Of a DNA stretch of 64,000 nucleotides, positions 42,640 to 54,127 are shown in pieces; position 1 is the stretch's first letter; every line of letters begins with the position of its first letter. The translations under genes were made by a program, and so were the position numbers. Below the pieces are notes generated by a model. That model was not told the DNA's origin and made no database searches. It saw nothing but the letters and a program-made list of their open reading frames with translations. Source of the DNA: Pochonia chlamydosporia 170 (Eukaryota > Ascomycota > Sordariomycetes > Hypocreales > Clavicipitaceae). The stretch lies in assembly GCF_001653235.2 (NCBI RefSeq), contig NW_019154064.1, positions 1-64,000 of the forward strand, in the 5' to 3' direction.

Positions 42640-43301
42640 ACTCTGTTTATATCCCCATTCCAACTTGGACGCGAATCTAGGGAGGGCTTCAGGCTACAGC
42701 TTTCCCACAGCTCCTTACGTGTGCCGTACCTATCAGGTGTTATTACCACGAATCCAATTAATGTGTAAACGAACAAACTCTATTCCGGTACTTGGAGCAG
42801 TCCACACTGAGTATATCAGCACCACAATCTCGAGTATCTAATCCACGTTCGCAATTGGCTACTGCAAAGAAACCCCCTCTTCCAAAGGAACAATATGCAG
42901 GCGCATCTACAAATCGACCATCCTTGCCAACCGCGCACTGTCCCCTTGGATTTTAATATCTTCTCTGACTGGCAAGCATATGTGGCGTTGACTAGAGGAA
43001 AAGATCTTCTACTTGACTCACTGTGATCTTGAAGCTATTAAGGCAGACTCAGAAGCAATCACAGAATACGAAGGACTGGAGGCTGAGGCAGAACAACTAA
43101 ATAGACCACATTCTTATTGATCTTCCCTTCAGTCAACCCTGCCACTTGAACTCCAACCTCGGCAACTCCCCAGCCCCCGTTTCGTTCTAGTTACGCTATC
43201 CACGGAGTCAAATGTTCATTGAGTGGAGTGGAAGTCCCGGGCTGAGGGCACATCGTCAAAAGCATGGATCGCCCGCCAACCGGGCCTCCGGAATTCGTGG
43301 T
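42640..43301. other. Spacer, nothing recognised
   Basis: Broken coding-like sequence continuing from the leucine-rich fragment, then featureless DNA up to the LTR-B duplication at 43302. Confidence 0.4.
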
Positions 43302-43306
43302 CCAGT

Positions 43307-43816
43307 TGTCGGATAAGGCTGCCTCTGTTGATTGAACAAGCAGACTTGGAGTAATTGCTGGATGTCATAAAATCATGGATATCAGAAGGTGAAGAGGCTG
43401 GCCAGCCACTTGGAAATAATTAGAAGGCTGGAAATAATGCTTCTTTGCTAAGATAAATGACGTGAATCCCTCTGGCAAGAGGAGGACAAGAAGTCAAGGA
43501 TACTGTCAGAAATACAGGGGCACTACGGCATCACCGAGAGGGGTCTTTCTCAAGAAATGTAATTTAGTTGATTATTATTCTTGTTGTTCTAGCAGAATCA
43601 TCTCGTCATCAAAAGAATGCCCTTATTATACTGCTGCCCTCCAGGCAGCAGTATTATAATTGCTTCTGTTCAATCAATATTGTCGATGGTGGCGGCAGCG
43701 CACAGTGCGATCCAGTACGCCACATTCTGACAGATACACAGGCAATTGACAGGCTATTAAATCAAGAACTGCATCTTCAGCGTAGTAAAAATTGAGTTGG
43801 AACCGCGTAACGCGAC
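43307..43816. mobile_element. LTR-B solo LTR with a nested LTR-A inside; duplication CCAGT
   Basis: TGTCGGATAAGG...GTAACGCGACA, flanked by a perfect 5-bp duplication CCAGT (43302-43306 and 43817-43821). Without the nested 229-bp LTR-A and its extra 5-bp duplication the LTR is 276 bp, exactly the length of the uninterrupted copy at 53039-53314. About ten substitutions separate the two. Confidence 0.95.
43504..43732. mobile_element. LTR-A solo LTR, 229 bp, duplication GATAC
   Basis: TGTCAGAAATACAGG...ATTCTGACA with TG/CA ends, 8-bp inverted ends (TGTCAGAA/TTCTGACA) and a perfect duplication GATAC at 43499-43503 and 43733-43737. The empty site in the other LTR-B copy has a single GATAC (about 53233). 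The right 160 bp are identical by eye to 1-160. Confidence 0.96.
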
Positions 43817-44164
43817 ACCAGTATGGCCGAAATGAGACCGACTAGGGGCCTGCACCTACAGCTTCCATTAAATAACACCGAGTTGCACAATATGTACATT
43901 CACCCTGGAGTAGCTGACGTCATAAGCGCAACCTTAAATGTACGGGCAAATTACCCCGCAAGTCGGCGGCGATTCCGCACGAAGTTGGTAGCGAGCCCCC
44001 TGCTTCACAGAGGAAACTGGGGCCGGCACACGTGCTCCAAGGGAGGCGGGATTGGCAGTGGCGGACAAGCCACACCTAAAAATTGGAATACGACGTTTCC
44101 TTGGCTGTACCCCAGTAGGGCTCACCTGTCTGGTTCACCGCAATTATTTATGGCGTCTCACCAG

Positions 44165-44343
44165 ACATGCATTTTCGAGGGCATTCTGACAATGGCGAAG
44201 CCTACGCATTTGCACCTGATACCCTTCCCATAGAGCTGTCTGGATCCATTGGTTTACATCTCAGTGTTGTGGATTTGCCAGGATTGATATCTGTTTCAAG
44301 CGATAAACAAACAGACCAGGACGTCGAAGCAGTTCACGATATG
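44165..44343 (+). pseudogene. Dynamin-like GTPase fragment
   Basis: Reads HFRGHSDNGEAYAFAPDTLP, LSGSIGLHLSVVDLPGLISV and SSDKQTDQDVEAVHDM. VVDLPGLI is the G3 motif of dynamin-family GTPases and the Lys/Gln/Asp-rich stretch after it is typical. P-loop and stalk are missing. The fragment ends where repeat E starts. Confidence 0.7.
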
Positions 44344-44423
44344 AGAGGCTGAGCCACTGTTTGTTGAACATAAGGGTGCCGTACAATTGTCTATCTAAAG
44401 CTAAGGAAGAAAGGAGGAAAGCC
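44341..44423 (+). repeat. Repeat E copy 2
   Basis: Inverted, nearly identical copy of 19402-19485. It cuts off the dynamin fragment. Confidence 0.75.
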
Positions 44424-45319
44424 ATCAGACAGCGACACAAATGGGTAGTGCCAAGCATGGTGGGAGTTGGTGGTTTTTGTCTCTTTGTACATGCAGATTC
44501 TTGTGGGGTGCGGTACTCTTGGGTATTGAAAGATAAAGAATTGCGCACTTGGCAAAGTATGTCACATCCTATGGTTCCACCAGTGGATAGACAAAAGGTG
44601 ATCGGGAGGGATATTAGGTCTGATATACGGGTAGGCCAGGGCATGTCTCGAACAAATAGAAGTAGAGTTAGCCGTAACCAAACGTAACCATGTGTGGATT
44701 TCTAACAGATTAGGGGTCCCTACCAAGTTTGGGATGGTCCATCCACTTGCATCGATCCACCAACCAAGTGGTGCAATGCCGTCGACATCAGATGACTTCT
44801 GTAGGCCTTGGCAACCTCTTCTTGCCTAGTCAGAAACGAGAATAAACTGGCTGCCTTCACCTCTGAGGCCCACCGTCGATCATTACGCGTGGTGTTCACT
44901 GGGCGAGACATTTATCCACTAAGCATGCTTAGGCGGTAGCAATTGACAGCCTGTAGTTACTTTGAACCGACATTCGCAAACCCCAAAAAATGGCTCCAAA
45001 GTTAGGCGGCCCTGCGAAGCTAGGCGCTGCCTGTGACACCGGCAATGCCATACCATCCGCCACCACCCTTTCGTCAACCCCACCCTTTCGGCAGGCGAAA
45101 GAAAAAAACCACCACCAAAACTCAACGACTTCACTTACACACAACTTGACCAAAAGACAAGTTATTTGCAAACAGCTGCCTGCGTTAAATTTGCGATTTA
45201 TGTGTCTATTAACTTTTAGGCCTTTTGGGTAGCCTTCCTGATCGTGTGGTACGCTGCGACAGTATGGTTTCCTCTCTGACCACAATAACCGAAGCGGCCT
45301 CCGATTCTGACCCTGACTC
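44424..45319. other. Spacer, no gene recognised
   Basis: Possible decayed continuation of the MFS gene on the minus strand, but no transporter motif could be followed. Confidence 0.35.
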
Positions 45320-45579
45320 TCCTGGGATAGCAAATAAATTGCCGATGAGCTGCGGGTCGAAGGCCAGCATAATGACACCCAAAGATACATAGGCGGACCA
45401 TCCAACAGCCTTTGGATACAGCTTCAGTGCCTCCAAAAAGCTCATCTGATGCTCGGCGCGCATAGTCTCGCCGCGAGACTCTCGCGGAGCTCTGGGTTGG
45501 CAGGGGCCGACTTGTGCGGCAATGCCACCGAGTCATGTTGAACGAGGATCGCCTCTTGTTTTTTGTCGACTTCAGCCAT
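45320..45579 (-). pseudogene. MFS alpha-glucoside/hexose transporter, N-terminal fragment
   Basis: From ATG 45579 the minus strand reads MAEVDKKQEAILVQHDSVAL, then after a one-base frameshift near 45468 TMRAEHQMSFLEALKLYPKA and VSLGVIMLAFDPQLIGNLFA. This is the N-terminus and first membrane helix of fungal maltose/alpha-glucoside permeases. A second frameshift follows near 45325, and no further membrane helices are recognisable. Confidence 0.7.
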
Positions 45580-45875
45580 CGGTCGTTTTGCCGTGCTTGG
45601 TGCTCTGCTTCGGTTTACGATCAACAGCCGTACGACTGCTCTGACGGAACAGGGCCATGCAGGATCCGCCAGGTGACTCGGGGGTGGGCATGGGCACAGA
45701 TATACTAATTCGGATCGCCTCTACACATGTTGACTAGGCATTGAGCCTTACCACGGTAGTATGGTACTTCTAGAGTTGTCAAGTTTCCGGGGGTTCCAGA
45801 CCACTTGAGCAACGCCACGCAGAGGTTGAGGAACTGTAAGGGAATGGCCCCACTTTAGAACTCAGATAGCTCGAG

Positions 45876-46205
45876 TCAGAGCTTCCTTCGGAACCTCTTA
45901 CTCTCCTTGTGAACAATCACTTTATCCAAGTCGCACTCGACCTTGCTCGTGCCTTGTACCGTCACAGGAACCACGACATCCACCCGTTGAACTGGCAGAG
46001 TCTCCAGCTCCACAATCAACATGCCCATTTCTCGTCCATCAACATCCATCAGATCCTTGTTGCCCGTCTTCTACCCCATATCCTGCATTCTCGACATTGT
46101 AACCCCCAGATCAGGCAAAACAATCGGCATACATACCGGCGAATAAAGCCCTGGCGCCGCATTTGCCCCGATGCTTTCCCGGAAGTGGCTTTCGCCAAGC
46201 AGCAT
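45876..46205 (-). pseudogene. Unrecognised protein fragment with one TAG
   Basis: A 110-codon minus-strand frame from MLLGESHFRESIGANA to ..VIVHKESKRFRRKL, open except for TAG at 46071-46073. Codon pattern and sequence (GMLIVELETLPVQRVDVVVP) look truly coding. TGG at the stop position would restore it. No family recognised. Confidence 0.5.
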
Positions 46206-46496
46206 TCACTTCGGATCCTCAATCCATCGCTAAACTGCCATGAACACGTGGTTTTGGGGGCTAAACTGTGTTACACCGGCCTCGGTCGGATGCCAGGCGA
46301 AGTCAGGGTCGGAATCAGCCCTCCTCTGCACGGTTATCGCTAGCTTAGGCGGTGGTCTCTCCAAAAGCTCCAAGATTAACAGGGTACAGGGGACTTGACA
46401 GCCAAAGCGCCACAGTCGGAACGCCAGACAAAAGTTGGAGTACAGGGATGTTTTACGGAGTACTTTGCTGATAGTCTGGGGTGATTGGAACCCAAG

Positions 46497-46568
46497 CCAT
46501 GAGTGGTCAGCACCATCTTTAGATGGTGCGAGCTTGCGAGTCCCAAATAAAGTGGGGCGTGGCACGAG
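46497..46568 (-). repeat. pogo-2 family terminal repeat, inverted copy
   Basis: Ends ...GGGGCGTGGCACGAG followed by TA (46569-46570), with the palindrome gcaccatctttagatggtgc at 46510-46529. No transposase sequence is attached on the inner side. Confidence 0.7.
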
Positions 46569-46888
46569 TATCGGTCACACGGAACTTGACCGTGCGCAAC
46601 AAAGGAGCAAGGAACAATAGATGCGACAGGCCCAACATTACTGCTGGGCAGCGATGGCGATGAAATATAAAACCCTCATACCTGACGGTACACGACTTCA
46701 CCTCTTTCCTGATATTTTAGCCCCGGATGTCCCTCACTGGTATCCAGGGAGTCAATCTTTCTCAACAATCTGTTTGGATGATGACCTCGTGTTGATTTCA
46801 CGCCTTATTGTCGTCGTTCCCGTTTCCCTCGTCTCCTACATCTGCCTTCAGGCAGGCTTCAGCCCTTTCAAATTCCCTCAATTTTACG

Positions 46889-48816
46889 ATGAGACGATCC
46901 TACGACGGCGCAGGCGTAGCGGCCGCAGTAGCCACTGTTCTTCATGTCCTTAACCTTCTAATATCCTTATACGCCGGTGCTGCAAACGCTGAACAGCCTG
47001 TGTACGTGGCGTCTGAAGGTTACGATGAAGGTCGGTTTGGCAAGTACCCGGTTCAAGAATTCAAATCCGTGGAACTTATCGCGCCTCGGCCAAACATTGT
47101 TCGTCAGGATAGTCGATGCTCAAGAGATTTGATGACGTTCCTTTCGCCTCGTGGCTATGTTGAGCAAGCAACTCACCCTCAAGCAACCATTCTTGACCAC
47201 AATGGTCATCTAATATGGACTTCAGGATGGGACAAGAAACAGATTTACAACCTCATGACGCAGGAATACAAGGGCCACAATTATATTACCTTTTGGGCAG
47301 GTAACGACGCAGTGGGGGGTCACGGCGCAGGTTCTTATTACATGGTCAGCAATTTTCTGCAGTTGAAACTTCCACGCTTCCAGCACTAACACGTTCTCCT
47401 AAAGCTGGATGAAACCTACAATATGACGCGGCGTTTGCATGCGGCCAATGGCCTCAAAGGTGACTTGCATGAATTTCGATTTACACCGCAAGGCACAGCG
47501 CTTATCACTGTGTACGACGTTCAAGAGGTAGACTTATCCACTCTTGGGAAGAAATCAGGACCCATTTGGGACTGTCTTATTCAAGAGATTGACATCGAGA
47601 CTGGTGACTTGGTATTCGAGTGGCGAGCAAGTCAGCATCTGAACATCGCAGACACATACCGGCGCATTGGCGGCGAGGGTGAGCCTGGCGGCGCGCCTTT
47701 TGACTGGTTCCATATCAACAGCATCGACAAGGATATTCAAGGAAACTATCTCATTTCTAGCCGATACTTCAACAGCATTTTCTACATCGACGGGAAAACA
47801 GGAAGCGTCATCTGGACGATGGGGGGTAAGGGGAACAAATTCAAGGATCTCTCCGGTGGCAAAGCAACAAATTTCGCATTTCAGTACGATGCTCGATGGG
47901 ACAATAATTATCGGGAGATTACTCTGTTTGACAATAGTCGCGAGGGTGGGCCTTTGGCAAATGCTCATCCCAGAGGCATTCGTCTCCGCGTCGACCAGGT
48001 TCTAATGACGGTCGAACTTATCACCGAGTACAAGAATCCAACGCGTGTCCCTGCGGCGTCACAGGGCTCACTCCAAAACCTCCCTAATGGAAATGTGCTC
48101 ATAAGCTACGGTTATAGTGGTCTGTTCACCGAGTTCACGCGCGAGGGTAAGATCTTGTGCGAGACGCACTACGGTCCGCAGAGTCGATATGGCACCGGCG
48201 ATGTGCAGTCGTACCGCGTTTTCAAGTTCAACTGGCGGGCATCTCCAGAGACTGATCCTGACTTGGCCATCTCCCAGGACGGCGCAATGGTGTGGAGGGC
48301 CTATGCCAGTTGGAATGGCGCAACTGATGTTTCTGCTTGGGTGCTTCAGGGTACAGATAGCCCTAACGCCGGAAAGTGGAAAGTCATTGAGAAAAAGAGC
48401 AGGTCTGGGTTTGAGACAGACTTTTTACTGGAAGCCGATCACCCAGCCTACATTAGAGTTGTGGCCGTGGACTCGAAAGGAAATACACTCGGATCCAGTC
48501 AGCCAGCCAACGCTACCAAGGTGACGATTGTATGTCAATATCCTCTTCTTTCTAACATTTCCCTATGGTTTGCTAACTAAGACATGTTTAGACCTACAAG
48601 CTCGACCGACCTAAAGCATCAATCGAGTATGAAAATACATGGACGTGGTTCACAGGTGTTGTTACAGGCTTTGGACTTGTGGTATTTGCTCTGGCTCTTC
48701 GACCTGCTATCAAGGCTTGCTTTACTTGTCGTCGACGAACAGCTCAGTACAGCTCACTACCCACCGATGAAGACAAGATAGCAACTTCAAAGGGCATCCA
48801 TTTGACGCAATTTTGA
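46889..48816 (+). CDS. Arylsulfotransferase-like (ASST) membrane-anchored protein, three exons
   Basis: Exons 46889-47344, 47405-48529 and 48592-48816. The introns (60 and 62 nt) have clear gtnngn/ag sites and taac branch points, and all phases are 0, giving 601 aa. The N-terminus (MRRSYDGAGVAAAV...LLISLYAGAANA) is a signal peptide. ASST-family beta-propeller blocks follow: PQATILDHNGHLIWTSG, DLHEFRFTPQGTALITVYD, WDCLIQEIDIETGDLVFEWR, FDWFHINSIDKDIQGNYLIS and HPRGIRL. One membrane helix near the C-terminus (WFTGVVTGFGLVVFALAL) is followed by a basic tail (CRRR), so the propeller faces outside or the lumen. Fungal members have unknown substrates. The gene is undamaged although transposon fragments begin 24 bp after its stop. 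Confidence 0.88.
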
Positions 48817-48839
48817 CGAAGACTGGTCGAGAGTGCCTT

Positions 48840-49355
48840 TTATTCCATTGATTTTGATTTCGTTTTCTTTGTGTAAGGGTTTGCATTGAGCGTTGCCCAA
48901 TCAGCCAAAGAGACATTGCGCATCCTGCCTTGATGCCAATCGGCAGTGCCATACGGAAACAAAGTAGGGAAACACATGGCGAATAGGCGGTGTTTCCTAC
49001 CCAACTCATCGATGGGGGTTTGCCTAATATCAGGTGCTTGAGCGATAGGCAGTTTCCTCGTGTTAAAAGCCTCTTTCAAAAGTTCTGCTTCGGTCTGGCG
49101 AATGTCGAGGTTAGGGACTACGGTTTGTTGAGACGGGCCGGGAATGTCCCCATCAATACCCCGTTCCTCCTCTTCCCCACAAGCCCTGGAATATCCTTTC
49201 CTTCCCGGTTCTTCGTCCCTCATCTCCTCAGATTCCTCGATATTCAGCACCTGGTCAGACACGTCACCGTCGACAGGAAGAGCCAACAGGTTCGGTTGGG
49301 AAATAGTGATATCACGATAGTCTGGGTGGTGGCGCTTTAACCAATGATCAACCAA
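48840..49355 (-). pseudogene. Helitron RepHel fragment, second family member
   Basis: 171 codons matching the early Rep region of the big Helitron: HHPDYRDITISQPNLLALPV, VVPNLDIRQTEAELL, LFAMCFPTLFPYGTADWHQ. The sequence is similar but clearly not the same copy. Cut on the left after SLADWATLNANPY and on the right by LINE-2 sequence. Confidence 0.8.
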
Positions 49356-49845
49356 GCGATAGGTAGAGACTTTGATAAATTCGCCAAGTTGGTCAAGGCA
49401 AGTTCCTTCTTTGAAGAAATCTGTCCCCTTCGCTAGGCGATATCTTCTACCACGGCACTCCCGTGCTCTCTCTCCCTTTTGTTCACCATTTATTTTGGGC
49501 TGTGGGAGGCAGAAGGTGGATGCTTTACCTTTTGTCCCCGCATGCCATTTCTGGCTGCTATGCAGCCTGTATGTATCACAGACCGAATTCTGGTCTATAA
49601 TTACAACCTCTGCACATCCCGCTGACGGGTAACAGAGTCAACTGTGAGCGCCTTTGAGCTGATGCAATGCTAGATGGTGTTTTATTTACGTTGTACAATG
49701 AGGAAGACGTCTCATGACGGTCTCTGTAGTCTATAGATTAGTCACCAGCTTAGCACGTCCTGTGCCCCGCTAGGGGACCTGAGCGGCCTATGGCCGCTGG
49801 ACGGAAAATACACACACACACACACACGCGCGCGCGCGCGTCTCT
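49346..49845 (+). mobile_element. LINE-2 family 3' end, copy 2
   Basis: Matches 25450-25890 (ORF2 end RDFDKFAKLVKASSFF-like sequence, UTR, cctgagcggcctatggccgctgg) and ends in an (AC)n(GC)n tail. Strongly 5'-truncated; it separates a Helitron fragment from a bZIP gene remnant. Confidence 0.85.
49810..49841. repeat. (AC)n-(GC)n microsatellite at LINE-2 tail
   Basis: An alternating AC run followed by an alternating GC run, about 32 bp. It lies at the position of the LINE tail. Confidence 0.9.
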
Positions 49846-50376
49846 GCGTCATCTCCAGCTCCGTTAGCTCGTAAGCGAATCCATGACCGAGAGGCTCAAA
49901 GGGCCACCCGCAAGAGAACCAGAGAATATATGGATCGGCTACAGCGAGAAGTGGATGAGCTCAGAAGCAAAAGCTGTGCCGGAGCAAGCATGCGCAACAC
50001 GACCCTTGAGTGGCTTTCTCAGCGTAACAGGGATCTCGAGAATGAGCTGGCTGAGCTCAAAATGAGGTTGTCGTCTGCCAGTCCTCGACCCGGCAGACCG
50101 TTCGAGATTGTGGCAGGCATTCACACCACTTCTCACGCTCACCGATGCCACAGGATGTTTGCAAATGGGCTCCCGCTTCGCTATAATGGAGCGAAAACTG
50201 GAGTAGGCGCTTTCGAAGGTTTAAGAAGACTTCCTTCACCAGAGGAGCGCAACAACGTTGCTGGAACTGAATATGCACACCAACGTGGCTTGGAGCCACC
50301 TAGCAGAGGAATTTGGGCCACAATGTGCCTTGATTATCCTTCACACTTCCAACCATTACCAGCAAAATTTTTTTGA
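49844..50376 (+). pseudogene. bZIP transcription factor remnant, 5'-truncated
   Basis: Directly after the LINE tail the frame reads ARKRIHDREAQRATRKRTRE (basic region) and YMDRLQREVDELRSK, then LEWLSQRNRDLENELAELKM (leucine-zipper-like coiled coil). It continues without stop to 50376. No start codon precedes the basic region, so the N-terminus was lost, probably at the LINE insertion. The region after GRPFEIVAGIH has no recognisable pattern. Confidence 0.7.
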
Positions 50377-50746
50377 TACTTGATGGCGGTCTTTCAATGT
50401 TACGAATCAGGGCGAAGGTTGGCTCCCAGTAAAGCAGGACGTTTCCGAAGCTCCCCGTTACTCGCGACAGGGCAAGAAAGCCTTTGTCTGGAAGGAAGCC
50501 GGCCTGCTTCTTAGCATCTCGACTGTCTCGGCGTTTATAGCAGGCGTTCAATGATTCGAAATATCTGCTAAACTGTGAAAATCTCTCTATACTCAGCTCT
50601 TCCAGCGAAGTCCCTCAACTCAAAGTGTTCCAAAGCGAGTAATTCATCTACTCAACCCCTCCTTCCCCCGCATGGATCATGTACTCCCTTCCGACTCCAT
50701 GTTCAAGCACCTGAGGAGCACCGGCTATTTCATGCTCACAATTCCA
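50377..50746. other. Spacer between two bZIP loci
   Basis: Nothing recognised; downstream of both genes (convergent). Confidence 0.4.
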
Positions 50747-51372
50747 TCACCACACTAATGAATGCTCCAGGGGTGTGCGCTGATCGGCATTTCCGTGTTG
50801 TCGTTGCTTGTCCGTGAACATTGTCGTACCGGAAATCTCAGCCGATGATGATAGAGTGTTAAATGCGGATGCATCGCTAGGTCCACTGACCTGCTGATAT
50901 GTCCATGGACCAGGAAGTGCCGATACCGCAGGACCGGGAGACTGGAGGTGCTTTTCGACATGGTATAACTCTTGGAACGGTGTCCACGACATGACGGCAT
51001 TTTTAATTAGACGAGTTTGAAGGTAGACAACCTCAGCGGTCAATGCTTGGTTTCGGGAGGTCAATTCTTTCACCGCTTGGTCACTGGTAGTGTGTGATTC
51101 CAGCTCTCTGACCGCGGATTCAAGTTGTGCGATATATTGCTTTGTTCTCTGTCGAGCTGCGCGCTGGGCTATTCGATCCTGAGCTCGTTTGCGTTCTAAC
51201 TTCTCCGGAGTTAATTTAGCAGTCCGGCGAGATCCTTGCAGAAGATTAGCAACGAATGAGCCTTGCACACCGTTTCATTATACAAAATCAGGGCGAGCGC
51301 AAAAGCATTGTTAAAGCGTTGCAAATTCTTACTTTTACGCTGAGGAGTGCAGCTGGCTGGCGTAGTTGACAT
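50747..51372 (-). CDS. bZIP transcription factor, two exons
   Basis: Exon 1 is 51333-51372, the intron 51262-51332 (71 nt, gtaaga to caag) and exon 2 50747-51261; 184 aa. The basic region reads LERKRAQDRIAQRAARQRTK (asparagine of the usual NRxAQR replaced by DRIAQR), directly followed by a zipper (YIAQLESAVRELES and LTSRNQALTAEVVYLQTRL). The C-terminal third is Ser/Pro/Gly-rich. It should be a nuclear DNA-binding dimer; targets unknown. The paired, convergent bZIP remnant at 49844 belongs to a similar class. Undamaged frame. Confidence 0.8.
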
Positions 51373-53033
51373 GCTGAGGGAATGCCAGGAAGTAATATCT
51401 GTGGTTTGTTCAAAGACGTGCATATCTCTCTTTGTCGTTGTTTTACGTCCGCAGTCACTTCAGAGCTACGGGTACGACTTAACCCAGCCATGATATCCAT
51501 CTGGTTCAAGGACAACATTTATCACCAAGTTATGGGTGTCACAGGTAGGAATAAGGAGCAAGCATAAGGTGGCCCAGGGTTAACTCAGGAACCATTTGTT
51601 GTATCGAGACCGTAACTATTAAGCGCTAATGCGGCACCTATGGCTCCAGCACGGCGCTGAGATACCTGCGCGCCCGGCCGTGCTGGTGACTAGTTGAGAT
51701 AAGGACAAGCCTACTACACCATGGCCGGCAGAGGCGTAGTTTGTCCCGAGACGGATGGCAGACCAGCATGAGTACAGGGAAATCGCAGTTCAACTCTTCG
51801 CTTCAGCAAATCGAAGGACCTGTACATGAGGCCTGCAGTGCAGCTTTGTTGCCAGACTGCTCTCGCCTTCGTCGCCAGATACTCCCAACCACGCTCTCCA
51901 ACATATGGAGTTGCAACAATGCATCGATTCAAGCCGCCACATATTCACCACCCTAATATTTTCCGTCAATTTATCCAAATACGCAAGTCTGGGCGTTATT
52001 GCCTAATTAATTGGGTTGCCAACCCAGCCACGCAACCTGGTTGGCTGGTTAGTTGGTTGGTTGGTGAAGACAGAATTCTAGGATTGGTTGGTGGGAAGGG
52101 CTGGCTGGCCAACTGGATTGGCCATCCAGTTGGAATAGTTGGTTGGAAGTACACCTTGCCCCTTGCTATTCCGTTGTGGCCACCCCGAGTCCTGATATGA
52201 CCACCATTTCTCGAACACTCTCAATAACTAGAGAAGGTCTTTTTGAACCGGCTGTGGCGCTGAAATCATATTTACCCGCCTCACCGTCTTATTTGGTTGA
52301 GCCGAGTTAGGATCCGTACGATGAAACAGGTAATTCGGCTACTATGCCGAATCAAATTCTCAAGAATTCGGAAGATGAGGGTCCAGTTCAGCTCCGGCCA
52401 CGTGCCAGGGCTGATTGAACGCCCCAAAAGTGCGGCAACCGCCGAACCCACCGAAACGTGGGTGATCCGTGCGGCACCTGAAAGTATTGGCTGACCCCCC
52501 GTTGTACGATGGGTCGTGCCTGAAAGGGCAGGTGCCTTGCCAGGTGTCGCGAAGGTTCCCCACAACAGGCCGCTGTCCATTTCATGGAGCCACAGAAGTC
52601 CCCGGAATCACAGCCACAACGTATCCTGTGTCCCCACCCCGGGGTCCCTGGCTGGCCTCATGCCTTGTGGCATCACTAACAGGTGAGTACGAACTGGGAC
52701 ACCTAATGCGTTGAAACTATTGGCTTTCATCAATGGCCCAACAAAGCAGAATAAGAATATATCTGCCTCCATAGTACAAAATGGCACACCAAGTTCACTC
52801 ATACTCGAAAATTTACGTTCTCCCAAAAGCCATGCTGAACCTGCCCTTGAAAGAGGCGAACAATGTTTGCCAGGCGAAGAGGCGAGGTATCTGCCTGTCA
52901 TCTGCAGCGTAACGCCAGTACTCTACAACGAAATCGTCCGCAAGGTGCCAAAAGGCTACCCTTGATTATCTTGGCATGAGACAGGCAGCCTGTTCGGAAT
53001 GACGCATTTATGGCATGATGTACCGCAGAGGGG
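51373..53033. other. Long spacer with GGTT-rich low complexity
   Basis: No gene recognised. 52035-52145 is rich in ggttggttggt/ctggctgg units (low complexity, no strict period). Frames at 52281-52965 overlap on both strands without domain features. Confidence 0.4.
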
Positions 53034-53038
53034 CATGT

Positions 53039-53314
53039 TGTCGGATAAGGCTGCCTCTGTTGATTGAACAAGCAGACTTAGAGTAATTGCTGGATGTCAT
53101 AAAATAATGGATATCAGAAGGTGAAGAGGCTGGCCAGCCACTTGGAAATAATTAGAAGGCTGGAAATAATGCTTCTTTGCTAAGATAAATGACGTGAATC
53201 CCTCTGGCAAGAGGAGGACAACAAGTTCAGATACACAAGCAATTGACAGGCTATTAAATCAAGAACTGCATCTTCAGCGTAGTAAAAATTGAATTGGAAC
53301 CGCGTAACGCGACA
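53039..53314. mobile_element. LTR-B solo LTR, 276 bp, duplication CATGT
   Basis: TGTCGGATAAGG...GTAACGCGACA with a perfect 5-bp duplication CATGT (53034-53038 and 53315-53319). Uninterrupted copy of the LTR at 43307-43816. Confidence 0.95.
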
Positions 53315-53779
53315 CATGTACGTGACGCCGGACAACTCAAACATTGAAACTAAATTACCTCCCGACACATGCACCACATGAGTCACCACACAATGTAGAG
53401 CAATGGACAAAGGGCCGAATCGGGGTGCTCAGCGGAGGTCACTAGTGGGAACACTCAGCCCCAAAATGTTGACACGTTCTGACCCACAACTTGGTATCCC
53501 TAAAGTGGAACGATCTGACTGAAGTAGTATCGCGTGTTAAGGCAAGTACTACAACGCCAAACGGACAGACAGGCCCAGGCCCCGTAGGATGGAAACGAGA
53601 GCAGGCAAAGTTAAATGAAATGTTCAGAGCCACTTAGTATTTACTGGACCTGTGAGATACTACGGAAATTAATTTACAAGGTACATGCGTGGGAGATCAT
53701 CCGAGTCAGGTATTCTCGTATTTTAGCGACTTGCTTTGTCCGAACCGGATCTAGCTCCATCCCCAGTGGATGAGCAGAG

Positions 53780-54092
53780 CCAAGGAAACTCGATTTCACC
53801 TTCAAGTATAACGGTCCAAGCGAGTATGGCTTCGATGCCTTGCCTCAAGGATTTGGAACTTGCTAAGGCTGTCGCCTTGCAGTTGCTGTATGTCAGTGGC
53901 GTTTGCCTAGGCTTGACCCGGCGTCGGCTCGACTGGTGGCGTCAAGACTGGCTTGTGTATAACCTCAGGGTCAACATATTCCCAGACATGTTGATTCTTT
54001 GCGAACTTGCGGATTATGCTGATCCACACGTCCCAGTTACCGGATCCTTTGAGGATAACCCGGGGAGAGACCTCGAGGCTGTCAGCGGCCAT
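53780..54092 (-). pseudogene. Copia-type Gag fragment with one TAG
   Basis: The minus strand from 54092 reads MAADSLEVSPRVILKGSGNW, DVWISIIRKFAKNQHVWEYV and DPEVIHKPVLTPPVEPTPGQ, the N-terminal Gag (DUF4219/UBN2-type) of fungal Copia elements. TAG at 53907-53909 interrupts it, after which NATDIQQLQGDSLSKFQIL continues in frame. It starts 36 bp inside the LTR-C copy, as expected for 5' LTR, primer-site leader and gag. Protease, integrase and RT are missing. Confidence 0.75.
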
Positions 54093-54127
54093 TTTAATCG
54101 GTGGTGCTTAGTGCAGTAGAAGCTTTA

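Noticed and set aside
43504..43732. Tc1/mariner MITE with TA duplication
   Set aside because: First seen as TGTCAGAA inverted ends near TA. The exact duplication is the 5-bp GATAC and the ends are TG/CA, and the empty site confirms it, so it is a solo LTR.
44261..44644. 127-codon minus-strand ORF
   Set aside because: Crosses repeat E and the dynamin fragment antisense; no coding signal of its own.
49810..49841. Z-DNA-like or telomeric repeat
   Set aside because: Alternating AC/GC at the LINE-2 tail position; simplest explanation is tail expansion. No TTAGGG units.
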